Shown in pieces: positions 24,495 to 36,331 of a stretch of DNA of 64,000 nucleotides (position 1 is its first letter; every line of letters begins with the position of its first letter). The DNA comes from Medicago truncatula. Its lineage: Eukaryota; Streptophyta; Magnoliopsida; Fabales; Fabaceae. The position numbers were made by a program, and so were the translations under genes. Under the pieces are notes generated by a model. The model saw nothing but the letters and a program-made list of their open reading frames with translations. It ran no database searches and was not told the DNA's origin. The DNA lies in NCBI RefSeq assembly GCF_003473485.1, contig NC_053045.1, positions 21,612,494-21,676,493 on the forward strand, written 5' to 3'.

Positions 24495-24690
24495 AGCGAT
24501 TGGGGCTTGATGCTCCGGAAGTATAATAATACTCAAATAGCGATTGAGGCTTGATGCTACGGAAGTATAATAATACTCAAATAGAGATTGGGGCTTGATG
24601 CTCTTGAAGTATAATAATACTCAAATAGCGATTGGGGCCTGATGCTCCGGAAGTATAATAATACTCAAATAGCGATAGGGGCTTGATGCT
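24495..24690 (+). repeat. Tandem ~45-bp repeats (about five units)
   Basis: Each unit reads GCGATTGGGGCTTGATGCTC followed by an AGTATAATAATACT near-palindrome; later units are slightly diverged. Located in the putative LTR intron just before GGTACCACATGCAT. Not CRISPR: there are no unique spacers and this is plant DNA. Confidence 0.9.
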
Positions 24691-27660
24691 CCGTATTGGT
24701 ACCACATGCATATAAGAGGTCTAAGTTGCATAGTCGAGTTAGAGTCGCATTTGTCGAGTCAATGATGTTTATGTTGATAAGTTGTGAAGTTGTAATTGTT
24801 TATATAAACTATGATTGAAGTGCTAAATGATATATTACTATCTATAATGAATATTAAGATGATTTGATGTTGATTAAATATAATTGTTGAATTATATGTT
24901 TAATATTATTGTTATGTGAAATCTCACCCATTCTAAATGTTGCCCACCATGGGTAACTTGCAGGTAACCAAGAATAGTTGATGTCGTGTGAGGTTTCTCT
25001 CTTGTGTGTCTTAGATGCTCTGATACGTAACGGGATGAGAATTTTGTTGTTGCTTTCTATTCCTTACGTATTATTTTATGAATTATCATGAACATGTTGT
25101 TGGAAGAATTTTAAGAGATTTTATGTTTAGGCCCTTGTGCCAAAAAATTATTTTAGATGTTCGAATAAATTCCGCTACGAAGTATTAAATATTATGTTAT
25201 TGAATTTTGAAGGATGATTAGTTAATTATTCCGTTTATGATTTTAAGAAAAGAAGTGTGACATTCCGTTTAAGTTGTTTTACTCTGATTTTTTATGAGAA
25301 ATTTTTACGTTAGGAAAACGGGGTGTTACAAGCATAATAGGTGTTCCAACTTTGAGTTTAATTATATGGTTTGGAAGCCCTTAGGTTTTTAATTAATAGC
25401 ATTGATTTCAGATTTGTCGATAGAATCCAAACTTAAATATTCCTTTTCCTCTGTGTATAATTAAAACAATATAAATGCAATATATAATAGACAAAAATCA
25501 ATTGGATTAACACTATTATGCATATTTATTTACCTGGAATCAATGAAAGGATATATTCATTTATCTGATTAACAATCTCAATCGTGGATGCCAGAATTGC
25601 TCTAGATTGAAGATATTCAGGATTGTTGTGATCTTCAAAGAAATGAGGATATGTACTTTCAAATATAGCTTGAATGGGATTTCTGTAACTTTGAATCAAA
25701 AAGTTCTCTGGTATATCTATCTCAGCATTGCCATCGTTTGGTTCTGACAACCTTCCTTCACCAACCTTTAACAAACAATCGGAAAAATCTCTCAATTCCT
25801 CATAATTAGAATTCATACCTCCCTGCTGTAGACACATATTTTTGGTCAGTGTAAGAACTTCACATGAATCCATAATATACGATGAATTGATCGATGCATG
25901 CACAATATCTGAACGATTGCCTCTAGGAACTATGGGTACTATTTGACGAAAGTCTCCACCAAATATTTTCACCTTCCCACCAAAAAATTTGTTTGTGGAC
26001 GAGATGTCTTTGAGTGTTCTATCCAAAGCTTCAAAGCAAAACCTATGAGCCATTGGTGCCTCATCCCATATGATTAATTTCGTATACTTTAAAAGTTGTG
26101 CAAGCTCACTTCCTCCTTTAATATTGCAGATGGCATTTTCAAATGTAGGGACAAGTGCCTAGAATTTCGAATGAGCTATTCTTCCTTCTGGTAACAATAA
26201 AGATGCAATGCCACTTGTGGCAACTGTTAGAACAATTTGGCATTGACTACGTATTGAAGCTGCCAAAGTTCTCCACATAAACGTTTTACCGGTTCCAGCA
26301 TAACCGTGTAAGAAAAACACACCACCTTTCTGGCCAACAACTGATGACATGATTGTCTGATAAATGGTACGTTGCTCATATGTTTAAAAATAAAAATAGG
26401 GCACAAATTAGATATGTTTATCAGCTCGGTAAGGACATATGGTTGTATTGCTTTGTAAGGACAAATTGTACCTGTTAAAGATCGAAATAGTCCTAGAAAC
26501 TCTGTTCTCAAAACTGCTAGGTCATAATTCATTTCATCATATATAAGTCTCTTACCAAGTTGTTCAACTATGAATCCATAAGGGTATGGAAATCCTTTAT
26601 AATCTTTCAAAGTTCTTTTATTTCTTTCCATGTGCCTCTCAATTTCGATCAAAGTCAAATTTTTTATTTGTTCTTCACTGAGTTGTTGACCTAATGAAAA
26701 CAAATGTATAAATACAATATAAGACCACTTAAGACTACAATAAAATTCACTGACATTATATATATATTGATAGTTTTAAGGATAGTTAAACCTTGATTGT
26801 TGGCAATCCTTCGTTTTTTGTATAGAATACCATCACTTAGCCATTGCCAAGTATTAACCCAAACATGTTTTGGTCTATGCATACAACTTTCTATTAACAA
26901 AGTTACAAACAATAGTCTTAAAAAATAGTCGGAACCCTAAACATTGACCTTCTTGGTTTCAACAATGTATTCCTTGCCATCCATGAGAAATCCCATTGCA
27001 AAACATGCATCTCTAAATGAATCAAAGAGAACATTGTTGACAGTCTTAAGTGCCTCATAAGAAGTTGGACCTTTGACCTTTGTAAGCATCATTCGTAAAT
27101 AGTAAACTTCACCGGTGCTTGGTGGGACCCACATCATTCGACCTATTCTATAACCTCGTTTTCTTGGCTTCCAAGTACGCTTCTCCTTGACATATACAAA
27201 TTTTGATACAAAATTTGCATATGTAAGTGTTCTAGCCTCAGTATACTCAGCATTGCATTGCAACCATGATGTGAACATAGATTCAGTAACGGAAGGTTCC
27301 AGCAAAACATCATCTATATGTTCATAATCATTGAAATAAATTGAGTTTTCACCTTCCAAATGAAAAATCAACCACTCAACAGCTTGTTTCCTTCCATGAA
27401 TGGAAAAAGAAAATATTTGCCAACAAGCTTCGCTTGGTGAAACATAGCGACAATCGAGGTATTTTTTTTTATTTCATCTTGATTATTCCTCGATGAAGTG
27501 CTAGCACCATTCTTTGATTCAACTCTAGCAGTGATTCTATCATATCCTTTGTTGATATACTTGAAGAGGTATTTGTTGGAGCTAGATTGGTTGCACTACT
27601 CCATCATGATATGGGCCTGATATTTCATTAATAGATGTTTATTACGCGGGACCACATACC

Positions 27661-27735
27661 GTATTGAAGCTTCCAAAGTTCTCGACATAAAAGTTTTATC
27701 GGTTCCACCATAACCGTGTAAGAAAAAGATATAGT
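27661..27735 (-). repeat. Displaced copy of the helicase Walker A segment
   Basis: This segment matches 26245-26320 (the Walker A coding region) at most positions and is joined directly to Rep coding sequence beginning 'RYVVPRNKHLLMKYQAH'. It replaces the upstream Rep part, where the HUH motif should lie. In the displaced copy the codons for the Walker A Ala and Gly are changed. Confidence 0.8.
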
Positions 27736-28494
27736 ATCGAACATAAATGATGAATTCTAACCTTGTGCATTGTTTTGATCTGCATTCATGAATTGATATA
27801 CATTAGAACTTTCACCCTCATCTTCAGAACTTTCACTTTCTGATTGGTGAGTTGGATTATATGCTTGGAACTCCTCACTGTGTGCAGAACCTTCACTATC
27901 ATCGTCCATTTGAACATCATTATCAGTTGATGATGAAGATGGTACATTTGTATTAATTGTTGTGAATTTATTAATAAGATTAATCCCTACATTGTTAATT
28001 CTTGATGAACTTTCGGGATTATGTTTTTGTTTCTCAACTGAGACTGGTTGACAAAATGATGGAGTATGGATGTGAAAAGTAGAGTTTGACCTTCTAGGAT
28101 TTCTATTTTGGGTTTCTCGCAATCCTGGTTGAGTAAATGTTGGAGTATGATTGGGCAAAGATGAGTTGGACATGCCAGCAGAAGCATTAACAATGTTTAG
28201 AGATGAAACTTGGTATGGGATCTGACTTATACTTGAACTTATTCGACCATAATTTAGAAAATTGATTGGAAAAGGTTGCTTTGGTATATATTGGTCCATC
28301 TCAATGGGTTTATTAGTATGCAAGTATTGGAAGTTATGTTTGTATTGACCAATGCTACTTGAACCATCACTGTATTGAGAAGTAAGTGCTAGTGGTTTAT
28401 AGGACATGCCTGATGTTGAAATTTTTCTGTTAAAGATGGCTGATTTGTGAGACTGTTTTGCAGCAGTTTGTTCAAAAGCTAATCTCTCATTCAT

Positions 28495-29776
28495 GTTGGT
28501 GGAATTCAGTGTATGTTCTCTACCTTATGTATTAGCGATATCAATCAATGGTATGGACTCTATATTAGATGATGTTCTACGATTCTTTGGGAATTTTTTT
28601 CTGAATAATAAGCTTTTGTCTCAGTCTAGCTCGCTTAGCTTTGCAATGAAAATCTTCAGAATGTCCTTTATCCATTTTCCTTCAATGAAACAATGAATAG
28701 AATAGTGATGAGAAAAAGTTTTAAATGTTTAGTGATATGAAATATTCAAATATTTGAAAGGATGAACTTTTGAAATATTTCAGATTCCCTCCCAATTGTA
28801 ATGTTAAAATCTTATAATAAAAGGGTTCAAATAATTCACATTCCCTCCTTTTTGAAATGTTAAATTTTTCCCTCAATGTTGTTGCTTTATGTAAGCTAGC
28901 TGTCATCCATAGAAAAGTGTTCCAATATTTTAATAAGTTTAGTTATCTAAGCATAGAGAAATATTATAATGTTTTACAACTTTTCTACTTACCTAATATT
29001 ATAATATGTCATATAACTTAGCACCTACAAGCATGGTTGGATTTTAGCTAGCTAGATATATCTCCATCATGTCAGACTTTTTGCAATTTTTATACCTACA
29101 AAGACACACAAAGGATGAGCTATATTTCATTGTTCTTTTGTATTTTTAATTGATGGACGTTCTTGATATAATGTAGTTAACCAAATGCACTAAGTTGTGT
29201 GATTGGATTCAGAAAATCACTAAAGAACTTTCAATTATAAAAATGATGGCTTTTTGATATCATTATAAAGAATTCTAAAATGGTTAACATGATATTTGAA
29301 TCTCACTCAATATAATTATATACAACATTATCCCAATCTCTCTGTTCTTATTTTGAAGTTCTTGGAAAATATGATTTGCAGTGCATAAGTAAGGATATAT
29401 ACTTAATGAAATAGTCATATTGGTATTTTCATATACTAGCATACTCCATCATGTTGTGTGTGAGAAATAGGTTATCACTAAATGATTATTGGTATTTTCA
29501 CATGTGAAATAGTAGAAACGATTAAATTGATAGCAATAATTTCAAGTGATGATGATAACTCATCGAATTGATATTGATTTAATCATATCACCAGTAAGTT
29601 TCAACTTAAGAGTACTTGGATGTTACCAGTTTAGTCATCAGGTCTTAGAAATAAAAGTTAAATATTACATAGCCCGAATAATTTCTAAAAGTAGGGAATT
29701 ATACAAAAAAGAACACCAAGTTCATGTATCTGACACCAAAAAAGGCAGATGTTGGTCCAAGTTAGGAATGCGCTGA
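28495..29776. other. Spacer between RepHel N-terminus and the RPA-like gene
   Basis: 28495-28690 read on the minus strand gives Lys/Arg-rich peptide ('FHCKAKRARLRQKL...'), perhaps the start of RepHel. The rest is AT-rich with no gene seen. Confidence 0.45.
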
Positions 29777-32280
29777 TTAGTTATCTGGTTTGATCTTGGG
29801 ATGTTCTGCAAACTTAGTTGATGATAGCTGAGTAGCCTCCACATCTTGGTTACAACCAACCCATTCAGCATCCTCTTGAGACACCCTTTTTGGAGGAGGG
29901 GTAACTGAAGTAGCAGTTGGATCATTTTCATCCGCTTGAGACTCTTGCATATGACAAATGAGTGTGAAAAATGAGAAATAAGTTTGGAAAATTGCAACTG
30001 TAAATTCTTCCAAAATTAGACTATTGTATTATTGATATTATAGTGCTTACAGTTATCATATCTGAGTAGTCTTTCTCTTGACCAACATTCTCTGAGACAA
30101 TAATTTCCAACTTTGAACTTGTTTGTACACATATGCATATCATGTAATTCAATTTGAATGTTTACCAAAAGAAAGTACAACTGATGCAATTGATTTATAT
30201 ACCTCTTCCAATCCAAATTGTTTTTCTAGATTAGCTAGTAGTTGTGGGTTGTCACTGAATTGTATAACTGATGTCGGATTCCCTCCAGGTACAATTTTGA
30301 TCTTCCAAACTCTCTTTGGACTCACAAGTTGGTCAAGAGGTTTTGGATATGACTTTGGATGGTACTCACCAGTTTGGAAATGGCATAAGAAGGATAGATA
30401 GCAAAATAAACAAAGGGTTAAAGTAAATTAAACTATATTCCATAATGGAAAATCTACCCTAATCAATTCAGCCTTCAAATCTTCTGCAAATATCTTAACA
30501 ATGGAGGTGACATCATTGTCCCATATTATAAACCTAGCCTTGTCGTCTTTGTGTCCAGCTTGAATCTCAACCTTGTACTTGTAATATCATTATTAACTAT
30601 ATAATTAGGCTAATGACAATAAAAATCTAATGTGAAGTTAAGTACTTAATTGTGTGCACCCACCTTGATTTTGGATTATCATTGTTGTGTTTCTTGTTAC
30701 ATATCAACTTTCCATTATCCATCTTGACACCCATAGTACAAAAGTTACATCCATCATAAAACCATCCAAATTTCATTGCGTTGAGCTTTTGAATTTTAGC
30801 AACAGTTACGCAGATGGTTTCCTTAGGAAGGAACATGTCTATTAATAAAAACATGTCGTTTAATAATGAATACATGTTCCAACTATATACGCTAAAAATA
30901 ACTTACATGTTGGACATGGTTAACCTCATTGAGAGTGAGAAAGTTTGCCCTTGACATGATATCAGCATTGTCAGTAATTTGGGATCCTTGGGTGAACTGG
31001 GATAATGCTTGTGTTGCATTGTCATCCTCTACTTCAGCAGCTGCAAATCTGATTTAAAATACGAAACATGAGAAAAATGAACCAAAATAATGAACTAATA
31101 TTGACTAATCTCAAAAGCCAATTAACCTAGTTTTGAAGTCAGTAATTTCAGGGATATCTTGATTCCATAGCAGTTTGGTACAAGTCCAGGTATTGGTGAC
31201 ACATTGTGGGTAAATTCCTTACAATCACAATATATGAACAATGATAAAAAAAAAATGGATTAGTATACACATATGTATTAATTGTTCAAACAGGGCTAGT
31301 TCAAATGAAAAAATGGTATAAATATTCTGGAAAAAAATGACTTAAGAAAGAACAAACCATGAGCTTCTTTATCCCTAGCATGCTTCACAATGAGAAAGAT
31401 TGTATCCGGTCCATTCAATTGATTGAATCCATCAAAGAATTGCTTGCACAAATCATCCCATATAATGTCACATGAACCATGTTGTTATTGACAGTATAAA
31501 CAATCATATCAATTACAACTGAATTAAGCATGAGAAAGTAACTATATGTTCAATGCAATCACATTGCCTACCTAGTATCCTTAAGCAAGAAAGTAACAGA
31601 TCTCAGCCTTCCACCAGACCTATCTGTGTTTGTGATTTCTATGAAAGCTCCAATGACATCTGGTAAAGAATAATTTACAATATAAGTATAACATCATCCA
31701 ATCAATGTACTTTATCACAACAAATTTGTGCCTTTACCTATTAGCAAATCCGTCCGATAGTTGCTATTCAGAATCTCACCAAAGTCTTTGAAATTATACT
31801 TGGCAACATGGATTTCTAGAAAATCATTTGGTTTGATAATTGTTACATCATTGTCTACTAGTCTGAAAGGGTGAGCACCACAAGCTCATTTTTGAACACC
31901 TTAAAGTTCTGCATATCATATGTCTTATTCAATTCCAGCTTTTCTTTATGTTCCGCAAGTTCTTCAGTTGGCACAGTAAATTGAATCTTCACATTCTGCA
32001 TCCAATTTAAAAACAAACCAATATTCACATATGATCTTCTAATATAATATATATCATTGGTATAAAATAGAAAACAAATTACCTCCTTGTCAACAATGAT
32101 CATATCCATAGATTCCTGTCTCTGTTTGATGATAACAGTCCAAAGATCAACAACCCTAACAACTAGGTTCCGAACACCCTTGGAGTCGTTCACATCAATG
32201 ATTTTCTTATATCCACGTTTGCCTTGCACTTTCTTTGAAGTTGCTACCTCAACCTTTTGATATATGGTTTGTATAATCAT
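29777..32280 (-). pseudogene. RPA1-like single-strand DNA-binding protein (DUF223/OB-fold) of the Helitron, many exons
   Basis: RPA-like proteins bind single-stranded DNA; plant Helitrons often carry one. Minus-strand exons: 32280-32083 ('RNLVVRVVDLWTVI'), 31995 to ~31745 ('KIQFTVPTEELAEHK', 'NDFLEIHVAKYNFKDFGEI'), ~31660-31570 ('DVIGAFIEITNTDRSGGRLR'), ~31490-31360 ('CDIIWDDLCKQFFDGFNQLN', 'IFLIVKHARDKEAH'), ~31215-31125 ('NTWTCTKLLWNQDIPEITDF'), ~31050-30907, ~30835-30660 (zinc-finger-like 'FGWFYDGCNFC...CNKKH'), ~30590-30460 ('YKVEIQAGHKDDKARFIIWD'), ~30390-30203 and ~29990-29777 (tail 'TPPPKRVSQEDAEW'). GT-AG junctions fit most exons. The order DUF223, OB folds, zinc finger, acidic tail fits RPA70. 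A one-base frame slip near 31880 probably inactivates it. A 5' non-coding exon may lie near 32780-32830. Confidence 0.78.
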
Positions 32281-34107
32281 TTCAGATTTTATTATGCAAG
32301 TATAACATAAAACATAAATCTTTTAAATAAAAGTCATATCTTCTAAATGAAGAAACAAAATCAAGTCTTTCCATAAAAACATGGAAAAAAACCGCCTTTA
32401 TTTTCTAACAACATGAAAAACACATAAACTTAACCATCAACAAATTTTTTGAACAATTGTTTTTGTGAAAAATTTGGTTTTTCGGTATAATAAGCAAATC
32501 AGAAATTCATTTGAATATAATCTAACATGCAAGGTATAAACTTTCATATAAGCTAAAATCACTTAATCTAACATCAAAGAAACTTTAAAGTCGAAATAAA
32601 GAATGAGAAGACAAATAAACCATCAAATAAGCTGATTCAAATTCCAAATCCATTTAATCTAACATGGAAGAAAAAAACCTCCTTTTCTATCAACACCAAG
32701 CTAAAATCATTCAATGATAACAAAAAAAAAAAACAAATACAAAAACAATATAGATATACAACAAAAAGCACTAACCTGTTGTGAATGTTGGAGAGTTTCG
32801 AAATCTGCTAGAGAGGCAAGGATAAGGAGATGAACTTTTGAGAGAAAGATTTTGAGATAGAGAAGTACTAAAGTAAAATGATAAAATGATGTTAATTTTG
32901 CTTCTTTAGGAAGGAAAAGTGGGAAAATAGGGTGTAGCCTATGTAATAGCATGCAGCGCCAGATTCCCATGTGAGAAAAGTTTACTTCATTGTAATATCT
33001 CTACTAACCTTAGAAGTAACGAAGTAAATCAGATCCCTCAAAAGTTAGACATGGGTATTAATGTCAAAAGTCATGATATGTCCAAAATAACTTTTTTTCA
33101 TGTCTCTAAAACAACTGTAATAAGATAAAAAGATAATGGGTAATAAGTAATTCTATTAGTATTTTGTTTTGTTATATTGAGAGTAGATTGCAGGTTATTT
33201 TTGACATATCAGTTGTCAACAACATTAATTTTACTTAAGTACCCATACCTATTTTTTTAGCATGACATTTCCTTTACACTTTTTAGGGTTATTTTCGACA
33301 ATTTCACTCACAAAATTAGTTTTTTCTCTATGTACAGTCACAGCCCTATTATCCAACAACTACCAAATGCAGCAGTCTAGTATCCAACTTTTGTATCATT
33401 GAGATTCCTAAAATTTTATTTCAAAAAACACATTTTTTTGTTTTCTCTACTATCCAAAAACCTTTGTAAAATTTCCCTCTCTTTACTCATTTCAAATTTC
33501 AACTATCATTTATATATTAAAAGCTATTTTCTCTCTCATTATGACTATTCCTCTAATATTTTACATATCATCTTCCTCCATCCTGATTTTCTTATCATTT
33601 TTTCTTATTATCTTTATTTTCTATCATTTCATTTTTTTTTACTAACAAATGCTTTTTTTTTCTTTCTCAGATCTAATCATTCAATTACAACATGTATTTT
33701 CTTGCATATTTTTTTTCATATTTAGAAGGTTACAAAAGATATACAAACATGATAACATTCTTTCTTTAAAAAAGAGTAGTGTTGCTAACTTTATTTTTTT
33801 CTTCAAATATGAATTAATTTTTCATATTGTTTATCTTTGTTAGAAATACACAGGAAAGTTTATGGAAAATATACGGGATAGTTTACGAAAGTTCTCTTCA
33901 AGAATAATACACGGTAAACTTATGAATATCTTCATTTTATCTCATTTAAATTCATTTTTCAGGAAAATTTCCACCAAACTACAAAGAAAAAGACAAAAAA
34001 ACAAGTAGGTAAAATAAAAAATTATAAAACTACATAAAAGTTAAATCAAACATGATTGAAAGTTGTTATTGATGCATCTTTCATTCATTCCATAGATACT
34101 AGCATTA
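32281..34107. other. AT-rich region upstream of the RPA-like gene
   Basis: No coding gene supported. 32780-32830 may be an upstream exon of the RPA-like gene (ACAACAG|GTTAGT donor on the minus strand). 33400-33850 is T-rich low-complexity DNA; its open frames (poly-Phe/Leu/Ser) are compositional artefacts. The Helitron 5' TC end is expected in this interval but could not be placed. Confidence 0.5.
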
Positions 34108-34212
34108 TTGTTGAATTTTTTTTTAATACCCTACTTTTTTGCCAAAAACACAAAAATGCCATACTTTTTAAAAAATTTCCAGAAGTGCCCTATTTTTTCT
34201 GGGCCACCTAAC

Positions 34213-34402
34213 ACCCCACAACACACCAAGTTGTGGGGTTCCCTGAAAATTGGCGAAATTTTTGTCTTTATTGTACCCCACAACTCCAAGTTGTGAGGTG
34301 CTTTATATATATATATTTTTTAAATACCCCACAAGTCAAGATTGTGTGGTATTTTTCATTTTTTTTTAAATATAAATATCCCACAACTCCAAATTGTGAG
34401 GT
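34213..34402. repeat. Hairpin-word array (ACCCCACAAC...GTTGTGGGGT type)
   Basis: Four inverted-repeat words of ~25 bp at 34213-34239, 34275-34299, 34326-34350 and 34378-34402, spaced about 50-60 bp apart. Each reads CCCACAA-(5-8 bp)-TTGTG(G/A)GG with small changes. AT-rich spacers between them are unrelated. Confidence 0.8.
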
Positions 34403-34545
34403 ACCATGAGGTGGGACAGCCAAAAATATTTTGTCTCCAACATATTTTTTCTTTCGAGATTTTTATAAAATGATAAAGAAAATAAGAAAAAACTTAATTT
34501 CCTAAAAAAAAATTACAATAATATCTACAATTATTATAAAAAATG

Positions 34546-35293
34546 TCATGTCCCACACCTTTTTCTTGTGACTCGACGGCGATTTCTTTCACAATGAATT
34601 TCTTGAGGGTCATGTTGGTGTTCATCATCATTATTTGTAGTTGGTTCTATTTGCCTACTATCACCCAACGTCAATGACACATCGTGTTCTCTTGTAGGCC
34701 ATCCGAAATTCAGAAATTGCTCATTGGAGTTCATCGACAAACGACCCAAAGACAGATTACTGTAGTCAGATTGATCACCAGGATTATCAAAATTAAAGTC
34801 AATACTCGGAGAGAAATGAGATAGTAGGTTTGTTAGTGTTGGTGGGGTGTTGTACATTGGGTTATCATATTGTGGGTTGTTGTTGGGGGGTAATTGGTGT
34901 TGGACGATCCAACTTGGTTTGGGTCATTATATGATGAGTAGTTGGTGTTGGACAGACCAGCTTGGTTTGGGTCATTTTAATCAAAGTTTAGCATTGAATT
35001 TTCTTGGTAAGTTGACTGATATGGGGCATGTATGCATTTCTCGGGGTGGTATATGGTGTTGGTTGGATGATATTTTGTTGTGGGGTGTCGAGAAATTCAT
35101 ACATTATAGAACCATGAATGTTTTGTGTTGTGGTGGTTGTTGTTTGGTTTGTAGGTGGTTGGGATTGAGGATGTTGTAGTCGATCAAGGAAGTCTTGATC
35201 CCAAAAACTTGGTGATAATGATGATTGGTTGTTGTGAATTTCAGATTCATGCTCTGGTTCTAACTCAGGCTCTTCTTCTGAATTTTTGTGCAT
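34546..35293 (-). pseudogene. C-terminal remnant of an unidentified, possibly transposon-associated protein
   Basis: Minus-strand pieces: 35293-34988 (acidic Glu/Pro start, then Gln/Pro/Thr-rich, 'SPSFWDQDFLDRLQHPQ'), a ~130-bp stretch with an in-frame stop that encodes two copies of 'NDPNQ(A/V)G.SNTNY', and 34857-34546 ('FGWPTREHDVSLTLGD', ending 'CERNRRRVTRKRCGT'). The low-complexity tail ending in Arg-rich '...RCGT' resembles the C-terminus of plant mobile-domain/Mutator-related proteins, but I cannot name the family. A frameshift and a stop make it non-functional. The adjacent hairpin array may belong to the same element. Confidence 0.4.
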
Positions 35294-35349
35294 TTCGTGG
35301 TCTTTTTTTCAAACCTTTTTCGATAAAAACATTTGCACAACGGTCTTGA

Positions 35350-35823
35350 GATTTCTAGTTCAATTTCGCTTGTAATAATCATAACTGGCCCCGTTTGCCA
35401 CTATCACAGACAAACAAATACTGATTTCTTTTGAAGAAAATCATTTATAGTATAAGAGAGAGAGCATGATTTATAGTGTCTATATATGTTTTTTCTACCA
35501 TATTAATGAAAAGTTATTTTAAAATGCATAGTTTTTCAACTTGAATTCTTCTCAAACCATTTACTAAAAATTCTCTAGAGAATTCTCAAAGTTATTTAAA
35601 TGAAAATCTTTATTTTAATCTATACAAAATAGGTCCTTAATTAACGACAAAAACTATGACTCTATACAAAAGATATAAAATGGACAATATCTCAAAAAGT
35701 AGTGTGCTCGATTTGATATTTGAACATAACCTTGTAGGATTTTTTCTTAAGTTGATAACAAACCTTATATATTTTATTTGTGGGTAAGGAGACAATTTTT
35801 TAACAAGTGGTGAAGATATCTTA
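35350..35823. other. AT-rich intergenic spacer
   Basis: No gene or repeat recognised. Confidence 0.5.
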
Positions 35824-35962
35824 GAGTGTGTTTGGATGGAGGAATGTTTTGAGGGAATGTAATGTTTTGAGGGAATTTAACTACTTTAAGGTGAATTTTA
35901 TTTTTGAATTCACCTCAAAGTAGTTGAATTCCCTCAAAAGATTCCCCCATCCAAACACACTC
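35824..35962. mobile_element. Tourist-type (PIF/Harbinger) MITE, 139 bp
   Basis: Almost the whole element is an inverted repeat: GAGTGTGTTTGGATGG at the left, CCATCCAAACACACTC at the right, with TTA duplications at 35821-35823 and 35963-35965. A 22-bp word containing AATGTTTTGAGGGAAT is duplicated in the left arm. Confidence 0.9.
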
Positions 35963-36243
35963 TTATAGTTTTTTTTTTTTTTTTTTTAAGGAATTTTATA
36001 GTTAAGTAGCAAAAGAAAGCAAAGAAACATGAAGATTGAAGCTAAAGTAAATAATATTCCTATAAATTACGGTGCATAAATGTATCATTTAGTGGCCGCC
36101 ATAACTTTGGTGAATGTCTTCCACAAATAAAAACTAATATAACTGATGATAAAAAAAGTGTTCATAACTCCATGCATATGCACCGATCATGTCACAATTT
36201 ACTCACCGCCAATGTTCACTCAACTCTGTAGAATCAAACTTAT

Positions 36244-36251
36244 TATATAAT
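36244..36251 (+). promoter_or_regulatory. TATA box of the intact cell-wall protein gene
   Basis: TATATAAT 81 bp before the ATG at 36332, in the same context as in copy 1. The leader CTCCTCCTACTTCTTATCTC directly precedes the start codon region. Confidence 0.7.
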
Positions 36252-36331
36252 GCATTCACTCCAACACAAAAGTCACAAACTCAAAAACATCACTAGCTAA
36301 TTAAATCCTCCTCCTACTTCTTATCTCAAAA

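Larger units (their letters stand above)
23255..25330 (+). mobile_element. Solo LTR (2,076 bp) inserted in the Helitron helicase
   Basis: Begins TGTAACGCCCTC, ends CGGGGTGTTACA and is flanked by the duplication AGCAT (23250-23254, 25331-25335). No PBS or coding sequence follows, so it is a solo LTR left by LTR-LTR recombination. TATA box TATAAATA at ~23457; putative donor AAG|GTAAGGG at 23574; acceptor CTTGCAG at 24963. Inside are a ~190-bp tandem duplication (23760-23950 and 23951-24117), five copies of a ~45-bp unit with GGGGCTTGATGCTCC (24495-24690) and GGTACCACATGCAT (24698-24711). Confidence 0.92.
22834..28494 (-). pseudogene. Helitron RepHel (Rep/PIF1-like helicase), scrambled and interrupted
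   Basis: Minus-strand order: a low-complexity Ser/Asn/Gln N-terminal region (28494-27757); a displaced ~75-bp helicase fragment (27735-27661); the Rep C-terminal part with 'KYLFKYINKG', its paired tyrosines (~27580-27539); a frameshift at an A-run (~27460); the linker ('CRYVSPSEACWQIFSF', 'WVPPSTGEVYYLRMMLTKVK'); then SF1 helicase motifs, Walker A 'GYAGTGKT' (~26305), 'IIWDEAPM' (~26060), 'FGGDFRQIVPIV' (~25950) and 'MLVRNIDQSEGLCN' (~23250). The C-terminus '...NVVYKEVFENV' stops at 22834-22836, reached through a frameshift near 22926. The HUH nuclease motif is missing. In-frame stops occur near 26936 and 26157, and a solo LTR splits motif V/VI. RepHel nicks and unwinds DNA for rolling-circle transposition; this copy is dead. 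Confidence 0.88.

Noticed and set aside
24495..24690. CRISPR-like regularly spaced repeats
   Set aside because: Contiguous diverged tandem repeats inside a plant LTR, no unique spacers.
28721..28906. 61-residue minus-strand frame between Helitron genes
   Set aside because: AT-rich, no similarity to Helitron proteins.
33399..33843. Two overlapping open frames of Phe/Leu/Ser
   Set aside because: T-rich low complexity, no start context or homologous-looking motif.
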